Part shown: piece after piece, positions 16,378 to 23,869 of the stretch
Layout of the letters: each line of letters begins with the position of its first letter
How positions within the stretch are numbered: position 1 is the first letter of the stretch
Assembly (NCBI GenBank): GCA_017621475.1
Contig: JAGATA010000040.1
Location: 1-63,418 of the forward strand
Origin: Clostridia bacterium
Lineage (GTDB): Bacteria; Bacillota; Clostridia; Oscillospirales; CAG-272
Reading direction: 5' to 3'
DNA: 63,418 nt
Notes under the pieces: model-generated
The model's database searches: none
What the model was told of the DNA's origin: nothing
The model's input: only the letters and a program-made list of their open reading frames with translations
Translations under genes and position numbers: made by a program

Positions 16378-17654
16378 AGAACGTGAAATTTGACATCCTG
16401 CCGTCGGAAAAGCAGGCGGAGTTTTTCGCCTCACGCGCAAAATTTACAGCTTACGGCGGCGCACGCGGCGGCGGAAAAAGCTGGGCGCTTCGCTACAAGC
16501 TGGTTCTTCTGTGCCTTCGCTATGCGGGTATACGCACGCTCATCGTGCGGCGAACGCTTGCTGAACTTCGGGAAAATCACGTTTTGCCTCTTTTTCCGAT
16601 AATTGTTGGGACGGGGCTTGCCGAATACCGCGAAACTCACAAGGAGTTCCGTTTCATAAACGGCTCGGTAATAAAGCTTGGCTACCTGGACTCCGATAGC
16701 GACCTTTTGAGGTACCAGGGGCAGGAGTTTGATATTATCGCGCTGGACGAGGCGACACAGCTTCATGAGGAATCTTTTCTTTTGCTTTGCGCTTGTCTGC
16801 GCGGTGCAAACGATTTTCCCAAAAGAATGTACATTACCTGTAACCCCGGAGGCGTGGGGCACGCTTGGGTGAAGCGGCTTTTTATTGACCGAAATTTCCG
16901 AGAAGGAGAAGTGCCGAGCGACTATAAATTTATTCCTGCGCGGGTTTTTGATAACGAAGCGCTTATGAAAAGCAACCCCGACTACGTACAGCAGCTAAAA
17001 GCCTTGCCCGAGGACCTTAAAAAGGCGTGGCTTTATGGAGAGTGGGATGCTTTTGCCGGGCAATTCTTTACGGAGTTTGACGAGCTTATTCATACGGCGA
17101 ACATCGTTTTGCCGAAGAATACGGTAAGATACTGCGCTATCGACTATGGGCTTGATATGCTTGCTGCGCTCTTCGTGGCGGTGGATGAGGAGGGGCGGGC
17201 ATACGTTTACGATGAGATATATGAAAGCGGACTTATCGTAAGCGATGCGGCAGAGCGCATATGCCGAAAGAAAACGGAATATATGATATTTATTGCGCCC
17301 GCCGACCTTTGGAGCAGGCAGAAGGACAGCGGAAAGAGCGTGGCAGATCTTTTCGCGCAAGGGGGCGTTTACCTTACAAAGCTTTCGCCCTGCCGCGTTT
17401 CGGGGTGGCTTGCCCTTAAAGAATGGCTCAAAGCGCCGCAGGGAAGACCGAATATGGTCATCGACAAAAAATGTACAAATATTATCCGTTGCTTGCCGCT
17501 TCTTATGCACGATAAAAAAGTGCCTGACGACGTGGCAACGCAACCCCACGAAATAACACACGCGCCCGATGCGCTTCGCTATTTTGCTTCTTTTCTTGTT
17601 TGCCCGGCGGCAAAAGAGGAGCACATCACATTTCGGCGCAAGGTGAGAAGATAG
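16374..17654 (+). CDS. terL: phage terminase large subunit (packaging ATPase-nuclease)
   Basis: A 426-aa motor protein that pumps DNA into a procapsid and cuts it. The ATPase half has Walker A GGARGGGKS (residues 28-36) and Walker B DIIALDEA (D125, catalytic E126). The RNase H-like nuclease half has acidic residues in the expected places: D257 (AIDYG), D311 (APADLW) and D399 (HAPDALRYF). All key residues are present and the length is normal, so the enzyme should be active. The start overlaps the small subunit stop by 4 bases. A 23-base gap precedes the portal gene. Codon use looks like that of the host genes around it. Confidence 0.92.
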   Translation: MKNVKFDILPSEKQAEFFASRAKFTAYGGARGGGKSWALRYKLVLLCLRYAGIRTLIVRRTLAELRENHVLPLFPIIVGTGLAEYRETHKEFRFINGSVIKLGYLDSDSDLLRYQGQEFDIIALDEATQLHEESFLLLCACLRGANDFPKRMYITCNPGGVGHAWVKRLFIDRNFREGEVPSDYKFIPARVFDNEALMKSNPDYVQQLKALPEDLKKAWLYGEWDAFAGQFFTEFDELIHTANIVLPKNTVRYCAIDYGLDMLAALFVAVDEEGRAYVYDEIYESGLIVSDAAERICRKKTEYMIFIAPADLWSRQKDSGKSVADLFAQGGVYLTKLSPCRVSGWLALKEWLKAPQGRPNMVIDKKCTNIIRCLPLLMHDKKVPDDVATQPHEITHAPDALRYFASFLVCPAAKEEHITFRRKVRR

Positions 17655-17677
17655 ATAAATAAGGAGGACAGGGAGGT

Positions 17678-19324
17678 TTGAATTTATTTAAAAAGAAAAA
17701 TATAGGCGAACAAATGTTCACAAGAATCGAAACCCGCGAACAAAAGATATGTAGGTTCTTCCGTGATGCCGCGGTGCGAAGAAGCGCTGTGGAAGAATAT
17801 TGGCAGAAGATGCGCGCTTATTACGACGGTACACACGAAACCGCCAAAAAAACGGGAGCTTTTCTTGAAAGTGTAAATTTGCCGTGGCGTCCCGCGCAAA
17901 TTCCCGATGCTTATATGCACGTGGAAAGCCAGGTGGCGTCGAAAATGCCCGACTTCGAGTTCGCACCGCGAACGGCAAGTGATGCACAAGCGGCAAAAAT
18001 GAGAGAAAAGCTCGTTCGCTACATTTGCGACATCAACGATATGGAGCGAAAGAACGCGGAAAACGAGCGAAGGCTCAATATTTTCGGAAGCGCTGTATGG
18101 AAGGTATGTGTTTGCGAAGATGAGCGCGGTATGCCCGAAATTGCGGTTGATAATCCTGCTCCGAGCAGTATTTACCCCGACCCGAACGCAGGAAGCGTTA
18201 ATGATTGCGAATTTATCGGCTATGCTTATAATATGAGCAAGATGAAGGCAGAGCGTGTTTTCGCCGCGGATCTTGCGCGAATGGGAACGAGCCTTGATGA
18301 ACTTATACTTGAAGCCAAGCGCGATAAAAAAGCGCGTACGGCTTTTGACATAGATCTTTACGAAGAGGAAAACCCCACGGTGAACGTGCTTGAATGGTGG
18401 TTCAGGCAGGATGCCGACGGCGAATTTTTGCGTGCGGACGGCAGCGTTTGCACCTATGCTCGCGGAGATATAGCGCTTTGTGTGCTTATCGGCGGCAAGG
18501 AGGTAAGGTACGTTCCTAAATTCTGGACGAATACGCCTTGCTCTCGTTATCCTTTCGTAATTTACGGACGCATTCCGAACGATGAAAGCATTTGGGGCAA
18601 AAGCGAGCTTGAACAGATAATTCCGCTTATCGATGCGGCAGACAGGCAGATGGCTTTTGCACAGCTTAATGCGGCTTTCTTCGCTAACGATATTCTCGTT
18701 TATGAAGAAAACGCTTTCGCGCCCGACAGCTTTCCCGATAACCGTCCCGGTGCTGTGTGGAAGCTGCGACCCGGTATGATGGAAAAGGTAAGCCGCCTTG
18801 GCGGTCTTTGCCAGAACAGCGAATCTCACTATGAGATAGTGGATAAATACCGCAGAATGATAAAAGAAACGCTCGGCAACTACGATTATATGCAAGGCGA
18901 TTATTCCACAAACGTAACAACGGCAACGGGGCTTGCGCTTCTTTCCGACCTTGCGACGGAGAGAATGAATTCCAAAAACATATGCAAAAAGGCGGGCTTT
19001 TACGAGCTTTACCGCTTGATGGACATTTTCGCACTGGAGTTTTACACGGCGGAAAAGACTTATCTCATCACGGGAGAGCAAAACGACGAGATCTTTGCAA
19101 ATGGTGCATATGTTCCGGAGCTTGACGTGAGGGTAAATATCGGAGAGGGAGTGGAAAATTCCCGTTCGTTTACGGTTTCCGCCCTTGGCGAGCTTATGAA
19201 AACAAGCGTGAACGCCGAAAATTACCCGATGGTACGCGCTTATGTTTCTGCGGTGGATATTCCCGCAAAAGCGGATATTATCGCAGAGCTCGACAAAAAA
19301 TTTGCAATAAATATGGGAGAATGA
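17678..19324 (+). CDS. phage portal protein
   Basis: A 548-aa protein from a TTG start behind GGGAGG. It is the dodecameric ring through which DNA enters and leaves the capsid. The sequence has the features of portal proteins: a hydrophilic N-terminal wing, a central region with YGRIPNDESIWGKSELEQ (about 305) typical of the stem/clip area, and a C-terminal crown-like helical part after the N-rich YSTNVTTATG segment (about 410). The size matches short-tailed phage portals of about 530-550 aa. It lies between the terminase and scaffold-like genes. A LexA-box-like core falls in its first codons at 17708. Confidence 0.85.
   Translation: MNLFKKKNIGEQMFTRIETREQKICRFFRDAAVRRSAVEEYWQKMRAYYDGTHETAKKTGAFLESVNLPWRPAQIPDAYMHVESQVASKMPDFEFAPRTASDAQAAKMREKLVRYICDINDMERKNAENERRLNIFGSAVWKVCVCEDERGMPEIAVDNPAPSSIYPDPNAGSVNDCEFIGYAYNMSKMKAERVFAADLARMGTSLDELILEAKRDKKARTAFDIDLYEEENPTVNVLEWWFRQDADGEFLRADGSVCTYARGDIALCVLIGGKEVRYVPKFWTNTPCSRYPFVIYGRIPNDESIWGKSELEQIIPLIDAADRQMAFAQLNAAFFANDILVYEENAFAPDSFPDNRPGAVWKLRPGMMEKVSRLGGLCQNSESHYEIVDKYRRMIKETLGNYDYMQGDYSTNVTTATGLALLSDLATERMNSKNICKKAGFYELYRLMDIFALEFYTAEKTYLITGEQNDEIFANGAYVPELDVRVNIGEGVENSRSFTVSALGELMKTSVNAENYPMVRAYVSAVDIPAKADIIAELDKKFAINMGE
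17708..17719. promoter_or_regulatory. third LexA-box-like core, at the portal gene start
   Basis: GAACAAATGTTC, identical to the site at 15548, lies 30 bases into the portal gene and encodes part of Gly-Glu-Gln-Met-Phe. Whether it binds LexA is unknown. Confidence 0.3.
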
Positions 19325-19325
19325 T

Positions 19326-19814
19326 ATGACAGAAGAAAATATTATAACCGAAACAAAAGAAGAAGCTCTTTCTGTGCCAGAAAGCGCGGAAGAGGAAGTT
19401 CCCTCAGAAGCTTCCGAAGAAGAGAAGAAACCCAATGAAGACTCCGAGGCGGGCGAAAAAGAGCTTGCACAAGAAGAGGAAAACTCCGCCGAAGGTGAAA
19501 CAGAGGAGCAAAGAGACGCGGATATTTCCGCAGAGGAGTTTGCAAGAACGCTTGGAAACCCGATGTTTGCCGTTTTTGCCAGAGGCAGAAAAGGCGATAT
19601 AAACTCCGCCGTGCGCGATTTCAACGAAATGATGCAGGCGGGCCGCGCTCTTCTTTCCGAGGAGGCGAAAATGAAGATGACACCCGGCGGCGGTTTCGCC
19701 GGAGGCGGCGTTGCTCTTTCCGAAAGACAGCGCAAAATAGCAAGGGAAGCGGGTATGTCTTACAGAGAATATTATGAGCTTATCCACACACTTCCCGAAA
19801 AAAATAATAAATGA
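19326..19814 (+). CDS. acidic scaffold-like protein
   Basis: A 162-aa protein. Residues 1-70 are extremely acidic and low complexity, full of Glu with Ser and Pro. Residues 70-162 are mixed, with a helix-rich part, a Gly-rich stretch (GGGFAGGG, about 122-129) and a basic C-terminal segment ending in MSYREYYELIHTLPE. Position between portal and major capsid genes, size and acidity all fit a capsid scaffolding protein. The gene starts one base after the portal stop. The C-terminal basic helix is the likely coat-binding part by analogy with P22-type scaffolds; this is inference. Confidence 0.65.
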   Translation: MTEENIITETKEEALSVPESAEEEVPSEASEEEKKPNEDSEAGEKELAQEEENSAEGETEEQRDADISAEEFARTLGNPMFAVFARGRKGDINSAVRDFNEMMQAGRALLSEEAKMKMTPGGGFAGGGVALSERQRKIAREAGMSYREYYELIHTLPEKNNK

Positions 19815-19838
19815 TAAAAGAAAAGGAGATTTAATAAT

Positions 19839-20756
19839 ATGAACGATGTATATACTTGGTCGGACGATATGTATCCGATCGTAAAAAAGAGCTTTGATGA
19901 AAGATATAATTCCCGTATCAGCCTTCTTGGCAATATCGCGGGTATTGTGAAGCAGGATGAACTTTCCTATAAATTCGAGGGCTTGGGCGGTTACGGCGAG
20001 CTCCCCGAATATTCTTCCTCCGCGCTTGCACGTTCCGATGGCACAAAAGGCTTTATCACGACGGTAACACCTACAGAACGTGCGCTTGCGCTCCCTGTGG
20101 AATACAAAAACGCAAAACTTGACCTTGTTGGCGAGGCTAAGAAAGTCGGCACGCGCCTTGCGGATTCCGCTTATATGACGGTTCTTTCCGCATTTTACCG
20201 TATGTTCGGCAATGCATTTAAAACAAAAGGTGCGGACGGTGTGGCTTGGGCTTCCAATGCGCATCCCGTAAATACAGAAGATGGTGCTGCAACGTTTTCT
20301 AATATTATGGGGGCGGAGCTCTCCGTTTCCTCTATCTGCCAGGCACAGAAGCAGGCAAGCGGATTTGTAACGAGCGATGGTCTTCCTTTCGTTTGCGATT
20401 TCGACCTTCTTCTTGTTTCACCTGAGCTTGAAGAGACGGCAAGAAGCATTTGCGGCAAGAACACAGAGCTTTCTCCTATGCTCAACCCCGAAACCGGTGT
20501 TGGTGCAAACCCTGTACACGGTATGAATTACATTGTGGTTGGCGGCGGCAATGTCGGCTTTAAGGATGAACAGTGGGCGGTTGCGGACCGTGCGCTTCTT
20601 TCCGAGGTGTTCAAGCTCGTTTACATCACAGAGCCCAGCGTGCTTATCTCCCCTCGCGAAAATCCGCTTGTAACGGATTATATCGCTTACGTGGATTTCG
20701 CCTTTGGCTTTGGCGATGCAAGACCCATTATCTTCTGCGATCCCGCTATCGCGTGA
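19839..20756 (+). CDS. major capsid protein
   Basis: A 305-aa protein behind AAAAGGAGA, directly after the scaffold-like gene. Its sequence style (helical N-terminus, glycine-rich loop KFEGLGGYGELPEY at about 46-59, then a mixed alpha/beta core ending FGFGDARPIIFCDPAIA) matches compact HK97-fold coat proteins of short-tailed phages. There is no long N-terminal delta domain, consistent with a separate scaffold. It has the strongest ribosome-binding site of the cassette and is followed by a hairpin, as expected for the most abundant virion protein. The fold is inferred from length, order and composition. Confidence 0.75.
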   Translation: MNDVYTWSDDMYPIVKKSFDERYNSRISLLGNIAGIVKQDELSYKFEGLGGYGELPEYSSSALARSDGTKGFITTVTPTERALALPVEYKNAKLDLVGEAKKVGTRLADSAYMTVLSAFYRMFGNAFKTKGADGVAWASNAHPVNTEDGAATFSNIMGAELSVSSICQAQKQASGFVTSDGLPFVCDFDLLLVSPELEETARSICGKNTELSPMLNPETGVGANPVHGMNYIVVGGGNVGFKDEQWAVADRALLSEVFKLVYITEPSVLISPRENPLVTDYIAYVDFAFGFGDARPIIFCDPAIA

Positions 20757-20771
20757 TAATTAAATAGAAAC

Positions 20772-20799
20772 AAAGAGCCGGGCGAAAGCGCGGCTCTTT
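20772..20799 (+). terminator. hairpin after the major capsid gene
   Basis: Stem AAAGAGCCG / CGGCTCTTT with a GC-closed GAAA tetraloop lies 16 bases after the capsid stop. It lacks a long T-run, so it may be a partial terminator or an mRNA stabiliser that raises capsid mRNA over downstream genes. Confidence 0.6.
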
Positions 20800-20821
20800 C
20801 CGAAAAAAGAAAGGAGGTCAT

Positions 20822-21412
20822 ATGACTCTTAAAGAAATAAAGAATAAAATATATGCTATCCTTGATATAGATACTTCCGCGGGAGAAGGAAGCGTTTATT
20901 CCAAGGTAGAGGGATACATAACGTATATCATCGACGGAGCGCTTAAAAAAACGGCGCTTTACGCAAAATGTATCAAAAAAAGCGTACAGCTTTATTTTTC
21001 TGCGGAAAACGGAAAAATGTCTGCAACGCTTCCTGAGGATTTTGCCTCATTTTGCTATGTGCGCGCAGGAAGGGTTTACGGAAGAGAATGTTTTGAGATA
21101 CTTTCCCAAAAGATACGCACAAGGTGCGCGGGGATATTTGCGGCGGAGCTTGTTTACGTCGCTTTCCCCGAAACGATAACTGCGGATACTGATGAAAACG
21201 CGGAAATACCTCTGCCCGAAAACGTAATGGATACTGCCTGCTATGCCTGCGCTATGGAAATATGCACAAATATATATCCTGCCGACGTACAGCGATATAT
21301 GCGCATTGCAACGGAGTATGACGAAAGAAACGCGCTTCTTTTGAGCGCGGCGGCAGAAGCGAATAACATTGCAAACGGATTTTTCTCCCACGCGAGAGGG
21401 GTGTTTGTTTGA
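20822..21412 (+). CDS. head-tail adaptor-like protein
   Basis: A 196-aa mostly helical protein behind GAAAGGAGG. Its place right after the major capsid gene and its length match the adaptor (gatekeeper) ring proteins of short-tailed phages; T7 gp11 is also 196 aa. The sequence holds a segment LPENVMDTACYACAMEICTN (about 131-150) with several cysteines. I do not recognise a specific family, so the role is inferred from gene order. Its stop overlaps the next gene's start by 4 bases, so the two are translationally coupled, as for interacting tail parts. Confidence 0.5.
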   Translation: MTLKEIKNKIYAILDIDTSAGEGSVYSKVEGYITYIIDGALKKTALYAKCIKKSVQLYFSAENGKMSATLPEDFASFCYVRAGRVYGRECFEILSQKIRTRCAGIFAAELVYVAFPETITADTDENAEIPLPENVMDTACYACAMEICTNIYPADVQRYMRIATEYDERNALLLSAAAEANNIANGFFSHARGVFV

Positions 21413-23199
21413 GTTTTAACAACGTAAGAAATGAAAAGGGAATTTCCAAAAAGAGGGCGATTTTTTCTAATGGAGACAAACTCAACATTAAAGAAATAAA
21501 TTCTTTTGAAAACGGCGTTTCTCTTGGCGGCGGCGCGCTTATTGTAAATATGGATAGCAACGGAACATCGCTTGAAAGCGTTAAGAATGCAAAGACCCTT
21601 GCAAGCATCGGAGGGGTTGACGCGGAGTGCTTTGATGCAGGAAAGTACGTTTTCAAGCAAGGGGCAACCCTTTATATTTACGATATTGCAAGCGGAGAAT
21701 CTTTTGCGGCGCACGAAAATATGCCGGAAGATGAGGCGTGTGTAATATACCATCTTTACGGGTGCTTTGCGGCGTTTTGTGATGGCGGTTCTGTCTATCT
21801 GGTAAGCGACAGCGCACCATATGAAACGGAAGTGACTTCGCTGTATAAGCCGATAATATACAAAATAAATGTGAACGAGCAGGAGAAAATGGAGAGCCTC
21901 AACTTTTTAACGGAGTATTGCAGAATTCAGGTTTCCGTAAGCTCCGGCAACACTTGCGAACTTCCAAAAGAGTTTTTGCTCGACCCTGATTTTTGGGAGG
22001 TTGAAACTACGGCGGGAATGGCGCTTTCAAAAGAAGCTATAGGATTTAATGCGCACGAGGATGGCGGAGCCACCATTGTGGGACGCTCGATAAATACAAA
22101 CTTTTATATCACAGTGCGGCTAAAGCGCGATGAAAACGGTGCTTTTACCGATTATGATAAAATAGAGAAGTCAAAAGGTCTGTTTTTTTCTCCGCTTGGC
22201 AGTGTCGCATTTGCTTCTTCAGAGGAAGGGAAAAAGAATCTTATTTGCTACGGCGGCGAATATGAGGCAGAATTTGCCGCCTTTTCGCTTGATAAAACGG
22301 CGTACGTTCCCGAAAAAGATATGCTTATTTATAAAAATACAGAGAAGATAACGTCCATACTTCGATATTCGGAGGAATACCTTATATTTTCGCCACACTA
22401 CATACGAAAGATGGTGCTTGCGGAAGACGAAAAAACGGCGAAACGCTTCTCCGTGAGTGTGGAAAATTTCAAATACGACGTTGGATGCGATATGCCGGGG
22501 AGCGCAGTTTGTGCTGACGATAAGATAATTTACGCAAACTCAAAAGCAGGTGTATTTTATATTGACCGCTTTGGTTTTTCGCAAAGAGATATGAGCCGAA
22601 ACGTTTCTGCGAATATCGAAAATGGCGAAAACGGACTTTTCGCTATGGGAGAGGCTGCCCTTGAAGGAGCAAAAGCTGTCATTTGCGGCGGAAAATATTA
22701 TCTATGCGTGGCAGACGTATTTTACGTTTGGGATTTCCTTTACGGTGTTCCAAGCTCCGGTACCGAAAAAATATCAGAAAGCAGAAAGATGCGCTGGACG
22801 CTTGCATCGGGGCTTTCCTGCGAAAGAATACTCGGCTCTGATGTAAAAGAATTTTATTTTATAACGGATCAAGGGGAGCTTGCAAGTCTTAGCGTGGGAA
22901 CTTCTTTTGGGGCAAGCGAAGCGGAAAGCGTTTACAAAAGCGAAAATGTGCAGTTATCTCTTATGGGAAAAGTCTGCGTGTTTAAACTTTCGCTTGCGAT
23001 TGCGTGTGCGGAAAATGTTTGCGTCAAGTGTTTCTTCGACGGGGAAGAATCAAGCGCAAAATATACTCTGCAAGCAAGCGGCGAGCATGGGGACGTTTAT
23101 GAAATACTTCCCGAAAAGCGATATTGCAGAAATTTTGCTTTTTCCGTAAGCTCATTCGGTGCCTTGCGAATAGATGGTGCAAGGATAGAGTGGTATTAA
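21409..23199 (+). CDS. nozzle-like / head-closure beta-rich protein
   Basis: A 596-aa protein from a TTG start in a 4-base overlap with the adaptor-like gene. It is beta-rich with repeated short strands of the kind seen in beta-propellers (for example AKTLASIGGVDAECFDAGKY, and FYITDQGELASLSVG near residue 490). In short-tailed phages the gene after the adaptor encodes the nozzle (T7 gp12, P22 gp10), which are propeller proteins, so a nozzle or plug role is likely. It is shorter than T7 gp12 (794 aa). It is the last cassette gene; no tape measure, ejection protein, fibre or lysis gene follows. It ends 12 bases from the convergent SLOG gene. Confidence 0.45.
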   Translation: MSFNNVRNEKGISKKRAIFSNGDKLNIKEINSFENGVSLGGGALIVNMDSNGTSLESVKNAKTLASIGGVDAECFDAGKYVFKQGATLYIYDIASGESFAAHENMPEDEACVIYHLYGCFAAFCDGGSVYLVSDSAPYETEVTSLYKPIIYKINVNEQEKMESLNFLTEYCRIQVSVSSGNTCELPKEFLLDPDFWEVETTAGMALSKEAIGFNAHEDGGATIVGRSINTNFYITVRLKRDENGAFTDYDKIEKSKGLFFSPLGSVAFASSEEGKKNLICYGGEYEAEFAAFSLDKTAYVPEKDMLIYKNTEKITSILRYSEEYLIFSPHYIRKMVLAEDEKTAKRFSVSVENFKYDVGCDMPGSAVCADDKIIYANSKAGVFYIDRFGFSQRDMSRNVSANIENGENGLFAMGEAALEGAKAVICGGKYYLCVADVFYVWDFLYGVPSSGTEKISESRKMRWTLASGLSCERILGSDVKEFYFITDQGELASLSVGTSFGASEAESVYKSENVQLSLMGKVCVFKLSLAIACAENVCVKCFFDGEESSAKYTLQASGEHGDVYEILPEKRYCRNFAFSVSSFGALRIDGARIEWY

Positions 23200-23211
23200 G
23201 GTTTTAGTGAT

Positions 23212-23541
23212 TTATTTGCAAATGATAACATTGCAGATTTTTTTCGTCTTTTCGGCATATTTTATTACGGATAATGTGCCTTTAGAGCTTCCGTTCCAAA
23301 ACACGATGACTTTATCTGCGTGATCCACTATTTGTTTGTTTCGTATTATAGGCGCGGCTTTGCCGTAGCGCTTGTATTCGGGCAAAAATTCGGTAAGCTT
23401 TATTCCGTTTTTCTGCGCATATGCCGCAACGCAGGAATCTACTCCAACGGCGCCGCCGGAGATAAGCTCTTCACAATTCGGAATGTATTTCCCAATATTT
23501 TCAACTGTGATGTTCCGTGAACCTACAACTGCAATTTTCAT
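23212..23541 (-). CDS. SLOG-domain protein (DUF2493 / YspA-like)
   Basis: A 109-aa single-domain Rossmann-like protein of the SLOG superfamily. It has the N-terminal VVGSRN motif (residues 5-10), the ISGGAVGVDS loop (about 27-36) and a KGTLSVIKYA segment near the C-terminus. SLOG proteins bind nucleotides or nucleotide-derived ligands and are common in phages and in defence or conflict loci. The ATG follows TTGGAGG. It is divergent from a ribbon-helix-helix gene with which it shares a large inverted repeat, so the two are probably co-regulated. It is convergent with the capsid cassette, 12 bases from its end. Confidence 0.8.
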   Translation of the reverse strand: MKIAVVGSRNITVENIGKYIPNCEELISGGAVGVDSCVAAYAQKNGIKLTEFLPEYKRYGKAAPIIRNKQIVDHADKVIVFWNGSSKGTLSVIKYAEKTKKICNVIICK

Positions 23542-23564
23542 ATGATACCTCCAAAAATGAGTGT

Positions 23565-23629
23565 ACTTATTTTAAGTATATTTTCAACATTATAACACAA
23601 AATAATCTTAAAATATACTTAAAGTAAGT
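23565..23629. promoter_or_regulatory. large inverted-repeat operator between SLOG and RHH genes
   Basis: ACTTATTTTAAGTATATTTT (23565-23584) and its near-complement (23610-23629) match in 19 of 20 positions around a 25-base centre. The repeat occupies most of the divergent promoter region and is a natural target for the RHH protein encoded alongside. Confidence 0.7.
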
Positions 23630-23645
23630 TATTCTGGAGATTTTT

Positions 23646-23837
23646 ATGAGGAACAAGCAAAACAAGCATCTTGGTATAGAAATTGACCCTGAACTTCACT
23701 ACAAACTGCATTATATTTCAAAATATTATGGGCGCTCTGCAAACGGGCAGATACTTTATCTTATAAGACAGGCGATAAAAGAATTTGAAAAAACGGAGGG
23801 AACGATAGAGCTTCCCGTAACAACGGACGAAAAATAA
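23646..23837 (+). CDS. Arc-like ribbon-helix-helix DNA-binding protein
   Basis: A 63-aa protein with the RHH pattern: a short beta strand (LGIEIDPELHYKLHYIS, about 9-25), two helices (YYGRSANGQILYLIRQAIKEF, about 27-47) and a disordered tail. Such Arc/MetJ-type dimers bind palindromic operators. The start ATG follows CTGGAG. It is divergent from the SLOG gene across a 20-bp-arm inverted repeat, which suggests autoregulation. No toxin gene follows; a terminator comes directly after the stop, so it is not a typical antitoxin operon unless the SLOG protein is the partner. Confidence 0.8.
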   Translation: MRNKQNKHLGIEIDPELHYKLHYISKYYGRSANGQILYLIRQAIKEFEKTEGTIELPVTTDEK

Positions 23838-23840
23838 TCA

Positions 23841-23868
23841 AAAAACGCACCCACGCGGGTGCGTTTTT
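23841..23868. terminator. bidirectional terminator, right border of the island
   Basis: Stem AAAAACGCACCC / GGGTGCGTTTTT with an ACGC loop serves both the RHH gene and the convergent GH78 gene. Confidence 0.9.
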
Positions 23869-23869
23869 G

